The notes: a model not told the origin generated them from the letters alone. A stretch of 47,286 nucleotides of DNA from Oscillospiraceae bacterium (GCA_015064485.1 SVSD01000013.1:1-47286); one strand, 5' to 3'; shown: positions 33,993 to 42,289, numbered from the stretch's first letter. Numbers and translations: made by a program.

Positions 33993-34526
33993 ATGAAATT
34001 CAATTTCGAAACTTCATATAATCAAAAATCTTTGTCTGTTATGGCAAAATGCATAAGAAAAACATCAAGAAAAAGCAAAAGCAAAAGAAGCACGATTTTA
34101 GGTTGGGTTGTGATTTTGTTTGCTCTTTTTCTTTGCTTCTATCCGGAAGACGGGGTCTTTGTAATCAATTCAAATAAAGTTATAACTTTTATTGTTGCAC
34201 TTATAATATTTGTTGTACTTATTTTTCAGGATAAGATAAACGGATATTTTGCCAAAAGGCATATGCTTAAAGGAACGGAAATTGCAAAATCTTTCTTCGA
34301 TACTGAAAACAGAAAAGAATTTGTATCCGAAACAGCTGTCGGGAAATCTCAGTTTTCGTTTGACAAGATACAAGAGATTGCAGAAACTTCCGAATATTTT
34401 GTTTTTATATTCAGCCAGAATCATGCGCAGATATATGACAAAAATAAATTATCCGGCGGAAGTGTTGATGATTTCAGAGCTTTTTTGAAGGATGTAACGG
34501 GAAAGGGTATCGTGTCGGTCAAATAA
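33993..34526 (+). CDS. YcxB-like membrane protein
   Basis: A 177-residue protein with two membrane helices (about residues 41-59, STILGWVVILFALFLCFYP, and 66-84, VITFIVALIIFVVLIFQ) followed by a soluble C-terminal domain. That domain, with VSETAVGKSQFSFDKIQEIAETSEYFVFIFSQNHAQIYDKNKLSGGSVDDFRAFLKDV, has the YcxB-like pattern of a conserved strand-rich tail ending in a helix. The role of the family is unknown. AAAGGAG is well placed before ATG 33993; upstream in-frame TTG and ATG overlap it. A Lys/Ser-rich basic patch (KTSRKSKSKRS) precedes the first helix. It is separated from ackA by a terminator and probably has its own promoter in the 65 bases upstream. Confidence 0.78.
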   Translation: MKFNFETSYNQKSLSVMAKCIRKTSRKSKSKRSTILGWVVILFALFLCFYPEDGVFVINSNKVITFIVALIIFVVLIFQDKINGYFAKRHMLKGTEIAKSFFDTENRKEFVSETAVGKSQFSFDKIQEIAETSEYFVFIFSQNHAQIYDKNKLSGGSVDDFRAFLKDVTGKGIVSVK

Positions 34527-34538
34527 GAAATATAACAT

Positions 34539-34578
34539 AAAAACAAAACGGCAGATAAAACTCTGCCGTTTTGTTTTT
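34539..34578. terminator. Bidirectional terminator between YcxB-like and LemA genes
   Basis: AAAACAAAACGGCAGA (34540-34555) and TCTGCCGTTTTGTTTT (34562-34577) pair perfectly with a 6-base loop. Confidence 0.9.
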
Positions 34579-34619
34579 ATAAAAATTTGAATATTATATA
34601 TGTAATAAAATTTCAGAAC

Positions 34620-35288
34620 TCAAAAGAAAACTTCCTTTGCCTTTTCCTTTATTTCTTTTGACGCAATAAACGGAATTCTTGTTGTATATCCGTTTTTGGC
34701 AGCTACAATTTTCTTTGTGGGCCAAGCAAAGATATCTCTGTTCCATTCGTTTATGGTGTCGTTATAGAGCTCTCTTGCGGCGGTTATCTCTCTTTGGAGA
34801 TACATATTCTGCTGCATTGCGTCTGCAATTTCCTTGTGAGCAGCAAGATCGGGGTAGTTTTCGACTGCAATATTGATATTTCTTGATATTGCGTCTATCT
34901 GTCCTCCAAGCTCGTTACGGGCTGAATCGCCTTCGAAATTATTGCCGGAACGGTATTTTGCGATATTTTCAAAAGTACTCTTGTCAAGGTCGATAGCCTT
35001 ATCAAGAAGGCGCGCACAGTTCTGGAGAACGACAACTCTCTGTTCAAGGTAGTTGTCTATCTGAGAAGCATTTCTCTGTATCTTCTGCTGAAGCTGGTCA
35101 AAATGCTTCTGAGCGTTTATTTTCATAAATAAAAAGATAACGCCCGGGATAACACCGAATACCCATAACAATATTTCAAAAACTTTTGAGCCGACACCTA
35201 CTTCTGCCGGAATCTTCTTTGCTATAACATTTGTGTCGAGGCCTTCTTCTCTTACTTCGGGATTGAGTTCATCAAGCTGATTTGCCAT
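34620..35288 (-). CDS. lemA: LemA family protein
   Basis: A 222-residue LemA-family protein. One membrane helix is at about residues 36-56 (VFEILLWVFGVIPGVIFLFMKI), followed by the coiled helical LemA domain: AQKHFDQLQQKIQRNASQIDNYLEQRVVVLQNCARLLDKAI, YRSGNNF and AVENYPDLAAHKEIADAMQQNMYLQREITAARELYND. The NYPDL motif is diagnostic. LemA proteins form a helical bundle at the membrane and have no settled function. The N-terminal 35 residues are cytoplasmic and longer than in classical LemA, whose helix starts near residue 5. AAGGAG lies 9 bases before the ATG. It follows the unrecognised gene at 35310 by 21 bases on the same strand, so the two form an operon. Confidence 0.95.
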   Translation of the reverse strand: MANQLDELNPEVREEGLDTNVIAKKIPAEVGVGSKVFEILLWVFGVIPGVIFLFMKINAQKHFDQLQQKIQRNASQIDNYLEQRVVVLQNCARLLDKAIDLDKSTFENIAKYRSGNNFEGDSARNELGGQIDAISRNINIAVENYPDLAAHKEIADAMQQNMYLQREITAARELYNDTINEWNRDIFAWPTKKIVAAKNGYTTRIPFIASKEIKEKAKEVFF

Positions 35289-35309
35289 TTTGTTATTCTC
35301 CTTTATAAA

Positions 35310-36908
35310 TTAATTGTATATGCACAAGCCGTTTCCTTGTGCTATAATGTTTTTTTCTTTTGCAAGCTCGGTTTTGCATACAAAAAAGTTGTTGGAGCTT
35401 TCAAGCGGTATGTATTCATCCCATTCAACAGGAACGCTGTGCCAACGGCCGTCCTGCCCGTAGACACTTACATAATCGGTTCTTTTTTCAATATCATACG
35501 AAAAAGAGGAGATATTTATTTCATCTGTTTGGTTTTCCGATCTGATAAAAGAGGATTTTAATATAGCCTCTGTTTTTGTTTCGGGATGAACTGTATATGA
35601 GCTGTCTATTTTGTTTGCAAGAGCTTCGGTTTCTTTAAGCGAATAGGTTTGCATAAATTCCGGGATTGGCTTCAAGGAATGAACAGGTCTTTCCTGATAG
35701 ATAGGTATTGCCAGGAGCGGTGCAAAATCGAAATATACAGCCTTGAAAAATTCTGTATTTTGTTTTATGAAGTTTTCTTTTATCTTTTCAAAGGAATAGG
35801 ATTTATAACTTTCGGATGATAAGATAATACTTCTTGACTGACTGTGATTTGAAATGATTTTATTTGTCCGCTTTTTTTTGATGAAATTGAAATCATCGCC
35901 GTATCCTGTTTTCGAAAGGATAAGATCGACCATATTCGTCTGTGCAAGGGGAGTGAAAAGAGTTCTGTACTGAACTTCGTCGGTTCGGTCAAGGGCATCA
36001 AAAAGAACCTCGAATTCTGTGTTTGACATACTCATAAAGTCGGAATTTTCTTTCAATGCTTTGTCATTCAGTTTTTTTAGCTTCTTTTCGCCTTTCTTTA
36101 CATAATTTTCAATTGCTCTTTCGCTTTTTTTATCAAGATTTGTTGCATCTCTTGAGAAGCAGAGCTCCGGACCGCCCTGTGCACAGTAGTTTAAAATTAA
36201 CTTTGTGCTGTAAAAAGGCTTCGGCTTTGTAACAGAAGCTGTAAGAGTTTGAGAATTGGTTCTCGTACGGGTTTTTCCGTTTCCGTCAACATAAGCTTCG
36301 GTCCAGTAAATTGTTTTCGAGCCGTGGTATGTTTCCTCTCCCATTCTGTGAGTAAGCTTATTTTCAAACAAAAAAGGATTTTCGTTATAGTTTCCCGAAA
36401 GAACTTCGATTGTGGATTGTTCGTTGCTGTTTTCCGGTTCAAAATCGAAGTTTATCCGCATATTTTCTTCTTGTTCAATACTAAATAGGGGAGAAAAAGT
36501 CAAAGCCGGAATTGTTTTTTCGATTATTTCAAGAGCCATTCTGTTGTAAAACAGCATATTCAAGCTTTCGGTTTGATTGTGAGAAAGTTCGAGAAGTTCA
36601 TCCGCTTTTTTGTCGGCAATTTCGATTTCTTTTTTTAGTGCTTTGATTATCGGGTTGAGTTTCCATATAACAATTGGTATAAGAATAAGGGTGATACATA
36701 AGATGACTCTTAAAAATTTCCACCAAAAACACTTTTTCTTTAGTTTTTTTAAATTATCTTTTGAAAGCTCATATTGGCTTACGGTCTTTGCGTTTTCATC
36801 AATTTTGATCCCGGATTTTTTTACAAGTTCTTCAAAGTATTTTTCGGTGTTTTCATAATGAAGGCGTTTAAATTTAGAATCATATTCTTCACTTGGGTTG
36901 TAGATCAT
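35310..36908 (-). CDS. Unrecognised membrane protein, LemA partner candidate
   Basis: I do not recognise this 532-residue protein. One membrane helix lies at about residues 60-83 (FWWKFLRVILCITLILIPIVIW), flanked by Lys-rich segments, followed by a coiled coil (about 85-115, ALKKEIEIADKKADELLELS) and a large soluble part of mixed strands and helices. Landmarks include GSKTIYWTEAYVDGNGKTRTRTNSQTLTASV near 200-235, PKPFYSTKLILNY, and a C-terminal YVSVYGQDGRWHSVPVEWDEYIPL. It precedes lemA by 21 bases. ATG 36908 is chosen, but GGGAGGTG lies 17 bases upstream, too far, and GTG inside it or an ATA closer in could be the real start. It is probably a surface or inner-face partner of LemA, by context only. 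Confidence 0.8.
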   Translation of the reverse strand: MIYNPSEEYDSKFKRLHYENTEKYFEELVKKSGIKIDENAKTVSQYELSKDNLKKLKKKCFWWKFLRVILCITLILIPIVIWKLNPIIKALKKEIEIADKKADELLELSHNQTESLNMLFYNRMALEIIEKTIPALTFSPLFSIEQEENMRINFDFEPENSNEQSTIEVLSGNYNENPFLFENKLTHRMGEETYHGSKTIYWTEAYVDGNGKTRTRTNSQTLTASVTKPKPFYSTKLILNYCAQGGPELCFSRDATNLDKKSERAIENYVKKGEKKLKKLNDKALKENSDFMSMSNTEFEVLFDALDRTDEVQYRTLFTPLAQTNMVDLILSKTGYGDDFNFIKKKRTNKIISNHSQSRSIILSSESYKSYSFEKIKENFIKQNTEFFKAVYFDFAPLLAIPIYQERPVHSLKPIPEFMQTYSLKETEALANKIDSSYTVHPETKTEAILKSSFIRSENQTDEINISSFSYDIEKRTDYVSVYGQDGRWHSVPVEWDEYIPLESSNNFFVCKTELAKEKNIIAQGNGLCIYN

Positions 36909-36996
36909 CGTATCTATAAAAATCACCTCCCGAATTTATTACATTATACTCCATTTTTCGATAAAAGTAAAGGAAAAATAATTACATATGAAATAA

Positions 36997-37020
36997 ATCC
37001 GGCCGCATAAGCAACCGGAA
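36997..37020 (-). terminator. Terminator of the VanW-family gene
   Basis: On the minus strand CCGGTTGC and GCGGCCGG pair over 8 bases (two G-U) with a TTAT loop (37018-36999), followed by ATTTATTTC, about 30 bases after the VanW stop. Confidence 0.65.
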
Positions 37021-37047
37021 TAAAACTGGCAAAATTTGATTTTGTTA

Positions 37048-37863
37048 TTATTCTATGACAAGATCTTTTGTATCGTACATTACCTGTGCGTGATTACTTC
37101 TTATAAGCTCGTGCGAGAGAAGCTTGCCGCTCTTTTTGTCAATACAGTTGCGGTAAACTTTGCCCTCGCGGAAAACGGTATCCCCCTCGCGCACAAAGCG
37201 CTCGTCCTCGGCAATAATATGATATTTAAAATCAGGCATACCGTCGCTTCGAAGTTCTCCGCAAAGATGTGTATCTGTAAGATATACGATGAGCTGAAAT
37301 CCGTTTTTTGTTGTGTTTTTAAAACGGTAATCAATATAGTTATATGCAATAGATGTGCCTGTACCAAACGGTATCTGACGGTTAAAGTCAGGGAACAGAT
37401 CAAAACGGTCGTGGTGATGATGCTCAACAATTTCAAGCGGTGTATGTAAAACCATCCAGTGAATAAGATTTGTAAACTGGCACATCCCTCCGCCAATTCC
37501 TGCTTTGGCTTTTCCGTTCGAAATGGTAAGGCCTTCTTTGTAGCCTTTTTTTGCTGTCGTACTGCCTACAAGTTTCCAAAAAGAAAAGGTTTCGCCGGGG
37601 CGTATCATTATTCCGTTTACTTTTGGCGCTGCAATCGAAAGGTTATGAGCCTTGTTTTCCTGAAGCCTCATATCCGTGTTTCCGAGTGTTCTGCGAATAA
37701 GAGATGAATGTTGGTAAATTATGTGGGGAAGAGGGACTGACAACTTTGTTTTTGCAAATGTTTCGGGTCCGAAAAAGTCGCACAGATTTCTTGTGATGAT
37801 ATTTTTTCTTTCTGAAATGCTGTATGTCAGAGGAGAAATTTCAGAAAACAGCTTCTGATTCAT
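37048..37863 (-). CDS. VanW family protein
   Basis: A 271-residue VanW-family protein. The core is unmistakable: PHIIYQHSSLIRRTLGNTDMRLQENKAHNLSIAAPKVNGIMIRPGETFSFWKLVG, GLTISNGKAKAGIGGGMCQFTNLIHWMVLHTPLEIVEHHHH and GTGTSIAYNYIDYRFKNTT. The name comes from a gene of vanB glycopeptide-resistance clusters whose role is unknown; no other van gene is here, so it does not indicate vancomycin resistance. Unlike many Clostridial VanW proteins it lacks a G5 or LysM domain and has no signal peptide. It is monocistronic. AAAGGACAG precedes the ATG. Confidence 0.93.
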   Translation of the reverse strand: MNQKLFSEISPLTYSISERKNIITRNLCDFFGPETFAKTKLSVPLPHIIYQHSSLIRRTLGNTDMRLQENKAHNLSIAAPKVNGIMIRPGETFSFWKLVGSTTAKKGYKEGLTISNGKAKAGIGGGMCQFTNLIHWMVLHTPLEIVEHHHHDRFDLFPDFNRQIPFGTGTSIAYNYIDYRFKNTTKNGFQLIVYLTDTHLCGELRSDGMPDFKYHIIAEDERFVREGDTVFREGKVYRNCIDKKSGKLLSHELIRSNHAQVMYDTKDLVIE

Positions 37864-37964
37864 TTTAACTGTCCTTTCGGTTGATTTTTAACAATATTAT
37901 CGCAAATTAAAAAAATAAAAAATATAAAAGCATATTACAGCAAACAGAGTATATTAAAAAAGTA

Positions 37965-37998
37965 AAACAGACATCGTACGAAAGCAAGATGTCTGTTT
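37965..37998 (-). terminator. Terminator of tRNA-Gln
   Basis: AAACAGACATC (37965-37975) and GATGTCTGTTT (37988-37998) form an 11-bp stem with a 12-base loop directly after the tRNA 3' end; TTTTACTTTTTT follows on the minus strand. Confidence 0.85.
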
Positions 37999-37999
37999 C

Positions 38000-38077
38000 T
38001 GGCTGGGACGGCTGGATTTGAACCAGCGTGATGCAGGAGTCAAAGTCCTGTGCCTTAACCGGCTTGGCGACGCCCCA
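38000..38077 (-). tRNA. tRNA-Gln (TTG), CCA encoded
   Basis: The reverse complement starts TGGGGCGTCGCCAAGC and has anticodon arm CAGGA-CTTTGAC-TCCTG with anticodon TTG. The acceptor TGGGGCG pairs with CGTCCCA and ends GCCA; the U-A first pair is typical of tRNA-Gln. It has its own promoter and terminator. Confidence 0.96.
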
Positions 38078-38093
38078 ATATTGAACAAGAGAT

Positions 38094-38122
38094 ATTTTAC
38101 CATAAAATCATATTTATGTCAA
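38094..38122 (-). promoter_or_regulatory. Sigma-A promoter of tRNA-Gln
   Basis: Minus-strand TTGACA (38122-38117), 17-base spacer, TAAAAT (38099-38094), about 17 bases before the tRNA 5' end. Confidence 0.85.
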
Positions 38123-38167
38123 GCATCATTTTTACTATTATATGCAAGAATATAATTTTTATTGTAA

Positions 38168-38197
38168 AAATATGGGCAGAAAAATCTGCCCATATTT
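38168..38197 (-). terminator. Terminator of glmS
   Basis: AAATATGGGCAGA (38168-38180) and TCTGCCCATATTT (38185-38197) pair perfectly with an AAAA loop, directly after the glmS stop. Confidence 0.88.
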
Positions 38198-38204
38198 GAA
38201 AAAC

Positions 38205-40040
38205 TTATTCTACTGTTACAGATTTTGCAAGGTTTCTGGGTTTGTCAACATCAAGATCAAGAAGAACTGATGTATAATAGGAAATAAGCTGTAAAACAGT
38301 CATCGCGGGGATGGGCATATAAAGTCCGTCTTCAAGCTCGGGAATGTAGAATATGTCGTCTGCAACATCATCAGCGCCTTTAGCGCCCTTTTTGCATATC
38401 ATAATGACCTTTGCGCCTCTTGCCTTTACTTCCTTGATATTTGAGATCATCTTGTCGTAAAGTTCGTCTTCGGTGCAAACGGCGATAACAGGAGTTCCTG
38501 TTGTAATAAGCGAGATAGTGCCGTGTTTGAGTTCACCTGCGGCATAAGCTTCGCTGTGAATATAGGAAATTTCCTTAAGCTTTAATGATGCTTCGACTGC
38601 GATATCGTAGTCAATTCCTCTGCCTATAAAGAAGAGGTCGTGGGAATCTTTGTATTTGTCTGCAATTCTCTTACATTCATCGTTAAGCAAAAGTGCCTGT
38701 TCACACGCAACAGGTGTATGTTCGAGAAGAATTCTCATATGATTCTTTGCTTCTTCTTCTGTTATTTTACCTACACTTAATGCAAGTTTAACAGCAATAA
38801 GATACATAACTGAGATCTGTACTGTGTATGCTTTTGTACTTGCAACAGCAATTTCGGGACCTGCCCATGTATAAAGTGTGCTGTCAGCTTCTCTTGCAAT
38901 AGAAGATCCTGCTACATTTACAATAGCAAGAGTATATGCGCCTCTTTCTTTTGCAAGGCGGAGCGCTGCAAGAGTATCTGCTGTTTCGCCCGACTGGGAG
39001 ATGATAATTACAAGGTCGTCTTTGGTGATTATAGGATTCTTATATCTGAATTCGGAAGCGATTTCAACCTTAACAGGAATTCTTGCAAGGCGTTCAATCG
39101 CGGTTTTTCCGATAAGACCCGCATGCATTGCAGTGCCGCAGGCAACCATTGTTATATTCTTGAAAGAAGCAAGCTTTTCGTCGGAAAGTTCTTCAAGCTG
39201 AAGGTTGGGAAGACCGTTTACAACTCTGGGGCGGATTGTTTTTATGATAGAATCGGGTTCTTCGTTAATTTCCTTTATCATAAAGTGATCCCAGCCGCCT
39301 TTTTCGGCAGCATCAATATCCCAATCGGCAACGCAAAGCTTTTTCTCGATGATCTGACCGTCAAGTCCGTATACAGTAACTTTGTCTTTTTCAACGATTG
39401 CAATTTCGCCCTGTTCAAGCTGATAATATTTGTTTGTATATTTTAATACCGCAGGAATATCGGATGCAATAAAGTTACCGCTTTCTGATACTGCGATAAT
39501 AAGAGGACTGTCTTTTCGTGTTGCAAAAATCTTTCCGGGAACATCCTTAAAGATGATGCCAAGAGCATAAGAACCCTGTAATTTTTCAAGGGATTTTTTA
39601 ACAGCAGCAAAGCAGTCGGAAGTTTCCTTGTAATTGAGATCGACAAGCTTTGATGCAATTTCGGTATCTGTTTCGGACTCGAATGTGTATCCGAGATCCA
39701 TAAGTTCTTTTTTCAAAACGATATAGTTTTCGATGATGCCGTTATGTACAAGTCTGAGTCTTTCGGTACCGTGTGGATGGGAGTTTATATCCGAAGGCTC
39801 GCCGTGAGTAGCCCAGCGTGTATGTCCTATACCGCATGAAGAAGAAAGAGCGCTGTAGCTTTTTTTAAGTAATTCTTCGATATTTGCAATTCTTCCTTTT
39901 GCTTTTACTGTTGTGATTCCGCCATCTGTAAATACAGCGATACCTGCTGAGTCATAACCTCTGTATTCAAGGGCTTTGAGTCCGTCAATGAGCTTGGGAA
40001 CCGAATTTTCAATACCTACATAACCGATAATTCCGCACAT
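38205..40040 (-). CDS. glmS: Glutamine-fructose-6-phosphate aminotransferase (isomerising)
   Basis: A 611-residue enzyme that makes glucosamine-6-phosphate from fructose-6-phosphate and glutamine, the first step to UDP-GlcNAc for peptidoglycan. The N-terminal glutaminase domain starts MCGIIGYVG, with Cys2 becoming the nucleophile, then GHTRWATHGEPSDINSHPH and VHNGIIENY. Two SIS sugar-isomerase domains follow (about 285-420 and 455-595) with CGTAMHAG, SQSGETADTLAALRLAKERGA and the C-terminal DKPRNLAKSVTVE tail. It is the last gene of a hexosamine operon. A glmS ribozyme lies in its leader, so glucosamine-6-phosphate is expected to trigger mRNA cleavage and repress it. AAAGG precedes the ATG. 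Confidence 0.97.
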   Translation of the reverse strand: MCGIIGYVGIENSVPKLIDGLKALEYRGYDSAGIAVFTDGGITTVKAKGRIANIEELLKKSYSALSSSCGIGHTRWATHGEPSDINSHPHGTERLRLVHNGIIENYIVLKKELMDLGYTFESETDTEIASKLVDLNYKETSDCFAAVKKSLEKLQGSYALGIIFKDVPGKIFATRKDSPLIIAVSESGNFIASDIPAVLKYTNKYYQLEQGEIAIVEKDKVTVYGLDGQIIEKKLCVADWDIDAAEKGGWDHFMIKEINEEPDSIIKTIRPRVVNGLPNLQLEELSDEKLASFKNITMVACGTAMHAGLIGKTAIERLARIPVKVEIASEFRYKNPIITKDDLVIIISQSGETADTLAALRLAKERGAYTLAIVNVAGSSIAREADSTLYTWAGPEIAVASTKAYTVQISVMYLIAVKLALSVGKITEEEAKNHMRILLEHTPVACEQALLLNDECKRIADKYKDSHDLFFIGRGIDYDIAVEASLKLKEISYIHSEAYAAGELKHGTISLITTGTPVIAVCTEDELYDKMISNIKEVKARGAKVIMICKKGAKGADDVADDIFYIPELEDGLYMPIPAMTVLQLISYYTSVLLDLDVDKPRNLAKSVTVE

Positions 40041-40069
40041 ATTATAAAACCTTTCTTTAATTAAATATT

Positions 40070-40213
40070 TGCGGAAAGACTATGCCGTTGCCGGGATTTT
40101 GTTGATAAAAATCTTTTTGTTACCGACATTTCGATGGGCACACACCGTGAGAACATCCGCCGAGTCTTTCGATAATTCTCATCCTCGTCACCGCATAATG
40201 CGGCCTGGCGCTG
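40070..40213 (-). ncRNA. glmS ribozyme-riboswitch
   Basis: The minus strand from 40213 reads CA|GCGCC, with self-cleavage expected between A (40212) and G (40211). It then shows a CCGCA/TGCGG stem, TGACGAGG, ATTATCGA, CTCGGCGGATG enclosed by GAGAA/TTCTC, and a downstream CCCGGCAACGGCATAGTC block. These are the conserved core elements of the class in the correct order. Glucosamine-6-phosphate acts as cofactor for cleavage, after which the glmS mRNA is degraded. About 30 bases separate its end from the glmS ATG, leaving the ribosome binding site outside the core. Confidence 0.94.
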
Positions 40214-40219
40214 AAAGGG

Positions 40220-40241
40220 TGGCAAAAATTACTTTTTGCCA
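40220..40241 (-). promoter_or_regulatory. Hairpin spanning the glmM stop, upstream of ribozyme cleavage site
   Basis: On the minus strand TGGCAAAAA (40241-40233), GTAA, TTTTTGCCA (40228-40220) gives a perfect 9-bp stem that includes the glmM stop codon. The ribozyme cleavage site is 8 bases further. After cleavage this stem would lie almost at the 3' end of the upstream RNA. It lacks a T-tract of its own. Confidence 0.6.
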
Positions 40242-41584
40242 AGTCTTTCCATAATAACTGCCGCAACATCATTTGCTACAGTTTCGATTGTTTCTTTGTC
40301 TTTTCCTTCAACCATTACTCTTATAAGAGGTTCGGTTCCGGAGGGGCGTACAACTATTCTTCCGTCATCGCCGAGAATGTTTTTTGCATTTTCTATAGTA
40401 GCTTTAACATGTTCTTCTGTATAGTATGCAAGTTTTCCTTCGGGAGATACGGTAAGATTTATCATAGTCTGCGGGTACTTTGTCATAAGGCTTGAAAGGG
40501 CAGAGAGCTTTACACCTTTTCTCTTGAGAATAGAAAGAAGCTGTATTGCAGTAAGCTGTCCGTCACCTGTTGTTGCAAAGTCCTTAAAGATGATGTGTCC
40601 GGACTGTTCGCCGCCGAATCCGTAGCCTTCAAGAAGCATTTCCTCAAGTACAAATCTGTCGCCGACTTTGGTTGCTACAAAACGCATTCCGTTTGCTTCG
40701 CAGAATTTGATAAAGCCGAGGTTTGACATAATTGTGCCGACAACTGTGTTTTTCGGGAGCTTACCTCTCTCAAGCATATCGCTTGCACATATTGCCATAA
40801 TCTGGTCACCGTCGATGATATTTCCGAGGTCATCAACGCAAAGGAATCTGTCGGCATCGCCGTCAAAAGCAAGACCTGCATCGAGTTTGTGCTCGACAAC
40901 ATAATCTCTCAAAGCTTCCATATGGGTAGAACCGCAGTTTTCGTTGATATTAAGGCCGTTGGGAGAATCAAAGAGCACGGTAACATTTGCACCGAGTTCT
41001 GTAAGAAGTTTCTTTGCAGTACCGCTTGATGCACCGTTTGCACAGTCAACAACGATGTTGAGCCCTTCAAGAGAAAATGCAACAGAGCTCTTCAAATGTT
41101 CGATATAATCGTCTGCAGCATTGATTTTATATGTAACTTTACCGATATCGCGGGGATCGCAGCTCTTTAAAGAATCTTTGCTGTCAAGAACAAGAGATTC
41201 GATCTGCTCTTCAAGTGCATCGGGGAGTTTAAAACCGTCACCGCTGAATATTTTAATTCCGTTGAATTCGGCAGGGTTGTGGGATGCGGAGATCATAATT
41301 CCCATATCGCATTTGTATTTTCCGACAAGATATGCGACAGCGGGGGTGGGGACGACGCCAAGATTAATAACATCTGCACCGACAGAGCAAAGACCTGCGG
41401 TTATTGCGTTTGCAAGCATATCTGATGAAATTCTTGTGTCCATACCGATGGCACAAAGCATTCTTCTTCTGCCGCCTGCATTAAAAACAGTAGCAGCTGC
41501 TCTTCCTATTTCAAGCGCAAGTTCACAAGTGAGCGCCTCGTTGGCAACACCTCTCACACCGTCTGTTCCAAATAATCTTCCCAT
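40229..41584 (-). CDS. glmM: Phosphoglucosamine mutase
   Basis: A 451-residue alpha-D-phosphohexomutase that converts glucosamine-6-phosphate to glucosamine-1-phosphate. It starts MGRLFGTDGVRGVAN, has the phosphoserine loop GIMISASHNPAEFNG near residue 100, the metal loop FDGDADRFLC near 241, the sugar-binding GEQSGHIIF near 327 and the C-terminal phosphate site VRPSGTEPLIRVM. All are intact and the length is normal. It lies between the hexapeptide acyltransferase gene (18-base gap) and the glmS leader. Because the ribozyme lies downstream of its stop, feedback cleavage should remove glmS without cutting the glmM coding region. A GGAGG site precedes the ATG. Confidence 0.97.
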   Translation of the reverse strand: MGRLFGTDGVRGVANEALTCELALEIGRAAATVFNAGGRRRMLCAIGMDTRISSDMLANAITAGLCSVGADVINLGVVPTPAVAYLVGKYKCDMGIMISASHNPAEFNGIKIFSGDGFKLPDALEEQIESLVLDSKDSLKSCDPRDIGKVTYKINAADDYIEHLKSSVAFSLEGLNIVVDCANGASSGTAKKLLTELGANVTVLFDSPNGLNINENCGSTHMEALRDYVVEHKLDAGLAFDGDADRFLCVDDLGNIIDGDQIMAICASDMLERGKLPKNTVVGTIMSNLGFIKFCEANGMRFVATKVGDRFVLEEMLLEGYGFGGEQSGHIIFKDFATTGDGQLTAIQLLSILKRKGVKLSALSSLMTKYPQTMINLTVSPEGKLAYYTEEHVKATIENAKNILGDDGRIVVRPSGTEPLIRVMVEGKDKETIETVANDVAAVIMERLGKK

Positions 41585-41602
41585 TATATATTTCCTCCTT
41601 TC

Positions 41603-42289
41603 TTATATCTTTTTAATAATATGTTCTTTATCCTTGTATATAGAGTCTTCTGTTACAAATCCTCTTACACAGGAAGTGGGGTATATATTTGTGTTCTTTC
41701 CGATAACTGTACCGGGGTTCAAAACGCTGTTGCATCCTACCTCAACGCAGTCGCCGAGGACAGCACCGAATTTTTTCAGACCGGTTTCGATATCTTCGCC
41801 TATTATGTCATTACAAGAAGGCTTTACAAAAACAAGAGTCTTATCACTTTTCACATTTGAAGTAATACTGCCGGCACCCATATGAGAACGGTATCCTAAA
41901 ACAGAATCTCCGACATAGTTGTAGTGAGGAACCTGAACATTATCAAACAGAATAACATTTTTAAGTTCTGTTGAGTTTCCGACAACGGAATTTTTTCCGA
42001 CAATGGCAGAGCCTCTTATAAATGCACAATGTCTTACTTCTGCATTTTCATCGATAATGCAAGGAGAACCGATATACGCACTCGGAAAAACCTTAGCGCT
42101 TTTTGCTATCCATACATTCTCGGCGGGATTATCAAACTTGTCAGGAGAAAGCGTTTTTCCGAGTTCAATAATATAATCCTTGATATGAGAAAGAACTTCC
42201 CAGGGATATGTAAATTGCGATATGAAATCTGATGCGATCGTCATATATGGCTTTGAAAAAAGATTCTCTGTTCTTGTCATTTTCCTCAT
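41603..42289 (-). CDS. Left-handed beta-helix acyltransferase, GlmU C-terminal-like
   Basis: A 228-residue protein dominated by hexapeptide repeats from about residue 60 to 215 (for example IAKSAKVFPSAYIGSPCIIDENAEVRHCAFIRGSAIVGKNSVVGNSTELKNVILF and VLGYRSHMGAGSITSNVKSD). This is the trimeric beta-helix fold. GAGSITSN and DCVEVGCNSVLNPGTVIG resemble the acetyltransferase half of GlmU. There is no N-terminal pyrophosphorylase domain, so any uridylyl transfer must be done by another protein. As first gene of the operon with glmM and glmS, it probably acetylates glucosamine-1-phosphate. Similar genes are sometimes named UDP-GlcNAc pyrophosphorylase, which the visible domains do not support. AGAGGTG lies 5 bases before ATG 42289. 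Confidence 0.85.
   Translation of the reverse strand: MRKMTRTENLFSKPYMTIASDFISQFTYPWEVLSHIKDYIIELGKTLSPDKFDNPAENVWIAKSAKVFPSAYIGSPCIIDENAEVRHCAFIRGSAIVGKNSVVGNSTELKNVILFDNVQVPHYNYVGDSVLGYRSHMGAGSITSNVKSDKTLVFVKPSCNDIIGEDIETGLKKFGAVLGDCVEVGCNSVLNPGTVIGKNTNIYPTSCVRGFVTEDSIYKDKEHIIKKI

Noticed and set aside
37048-37863. Vancomycin resistance from VanW
   Set aside because: Only vanW is present; no vanB, vanH, vanX, ligase or two-component genes are in the window, and VanW proteins are common in sensitive Clostridia.
40070-40254. Small protein coded in the glmM-glmS spacer
   Set aside because: The sequence is accounted for by the conserved glmS ribozyme and has no ribosome binding site.
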